A DNA stretch of 6,316 nucleotides from JBBITI01 sp037440885 (lineage in GTDB: Bacteria; Chloroflexota; Dehalococcoidia; Dehalococcoidales; UBA2162). Position numbers and translations under genes: made by a program. This document shows, in pieces, positions 6,283-6,316 of this stretch. The DNA lies in assembly GCA_037440885.1 (NCBI GenBank), contig JBBITI010000100.1, forward strand, positions 1-6,316, in the 5' to 3' direction. A model generated the notes under the pieces. That model had not been told where the DNA came from, searched no databases, and worked only from the letters and a program-made list of their open reading frames with translations. The first letter of the stretch is position 1; each line of letters opens with the position of its first letter.

Positions 6283-6311
6283 ATTGTATCATTCCGGAAT
6301 GCTTATTTGAA
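6283..6311 (-). promoter_or_regulatory. Putative sigma70-type promoter for mutS2
   Basis: On the minus strand, TTCAAA (6311-6306, 4 of 6 matches) is followed after 17 nt by TACAAT (6288-6283, 5 of 6 matches). Transcription would begin near 6276-6278, inside the 5' arm of the terminator-like hairpin, so the message would start with that structure. Confidence 0.55.
6290..6301. promoter_or_regulatory. 12-bp perfect palindrome within the mutS2 promoter spacer
   Basis: CATTCCGGAATG is a perfect palindrome lying wholly between the predicted -35 and -10 boxes of mutS2. That is a classic place for a repressor, or for an activator that bends the spacer. No regulator can be named from the sequence. 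Confidence 0.4.
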
Positions 6312-6316
6312 GCACC

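Noticed and set aside
6221..6292. 24-residue N-terminal extension of MutS2 from an upstream ATG
   Set aside because: That ATG lies between the predicted -35 and -10 boxes, the frame crosses the terminator hairpin, and the extra residues do not resemble MutS2.

Overview
The window looks like ordinary bacterial chromosome of about 50% GC. It holds two divergent transcription units plus a third that converges on the second: a partial STT3-type glycosyltransferase on the minus strand (left edge), a zinc-ribbon protein / lemA / htpX operon on the plus strand, and a complete mutS2 on the minus strand. STT3 next to a zf-TFIIB-LemA-HtpX cluster, plus an HtpX with a C-terminal zinc ribbon, suggests Chloroflexota, perhaps Dehalococcoidia. 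That placement rests on remembered gene content and family traits, not on a search, and is tentative. No tRNA, rRNA, CRISPR array, insertion sequence or phage gene is visible.

Layout. Positions 1-1165 (minus) encode the first 388 residues of a membrane oligosaccharyltransferase; the reading frame is open to the window edge and starts at GTG. Positions 1166-1355 form a divergent control region. It has a sigma70-like promoter facing each way, a small inverted repeat near the predicted STT3 transcription start, and four copies of the hexamer TGAATC. Positions 1356-3637 hold three closely packed plus-strand genes: a double zinc-ribbon protein (TTG start), LemA (TTG start) and an M48 HtpX-like membrane protease. 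Positions 3638-3853 are a convergent spacer with no recognisable gene or good terminator. Positions 3854-6220 (minus) encode a 788-residue MutS2 with ATPase, coiled-coil, KOW-like and Smr parts. Positions 6221-6316 hold its leader: a promoter, a 12-bp palindrome between the -35 and -10 boxes, and a terminator-like hairpin with a T-tract directly ahead of the ribosome binding site.

How the genes work together. LemA and HtpX are a recurrent bacterial pair linked to membrane-protein quality control. The zinc-ribbon gene ahead of them shares their promoter, so it is probably part of the same envelope-maintenance function. STT3 acts at the same membrane, transferring glycans to exported proteins, and shares the control region, but a functional link is only inferred. 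MutS2 is a separate unit for DNA recombination control and/or rescue of stalled ribosomes. I found no clearly new system. The most unusual points are the mutS2 leader, the repeated hexamer in the divergent promoter region, and the altered zinc-ribbon and Smr motifs.
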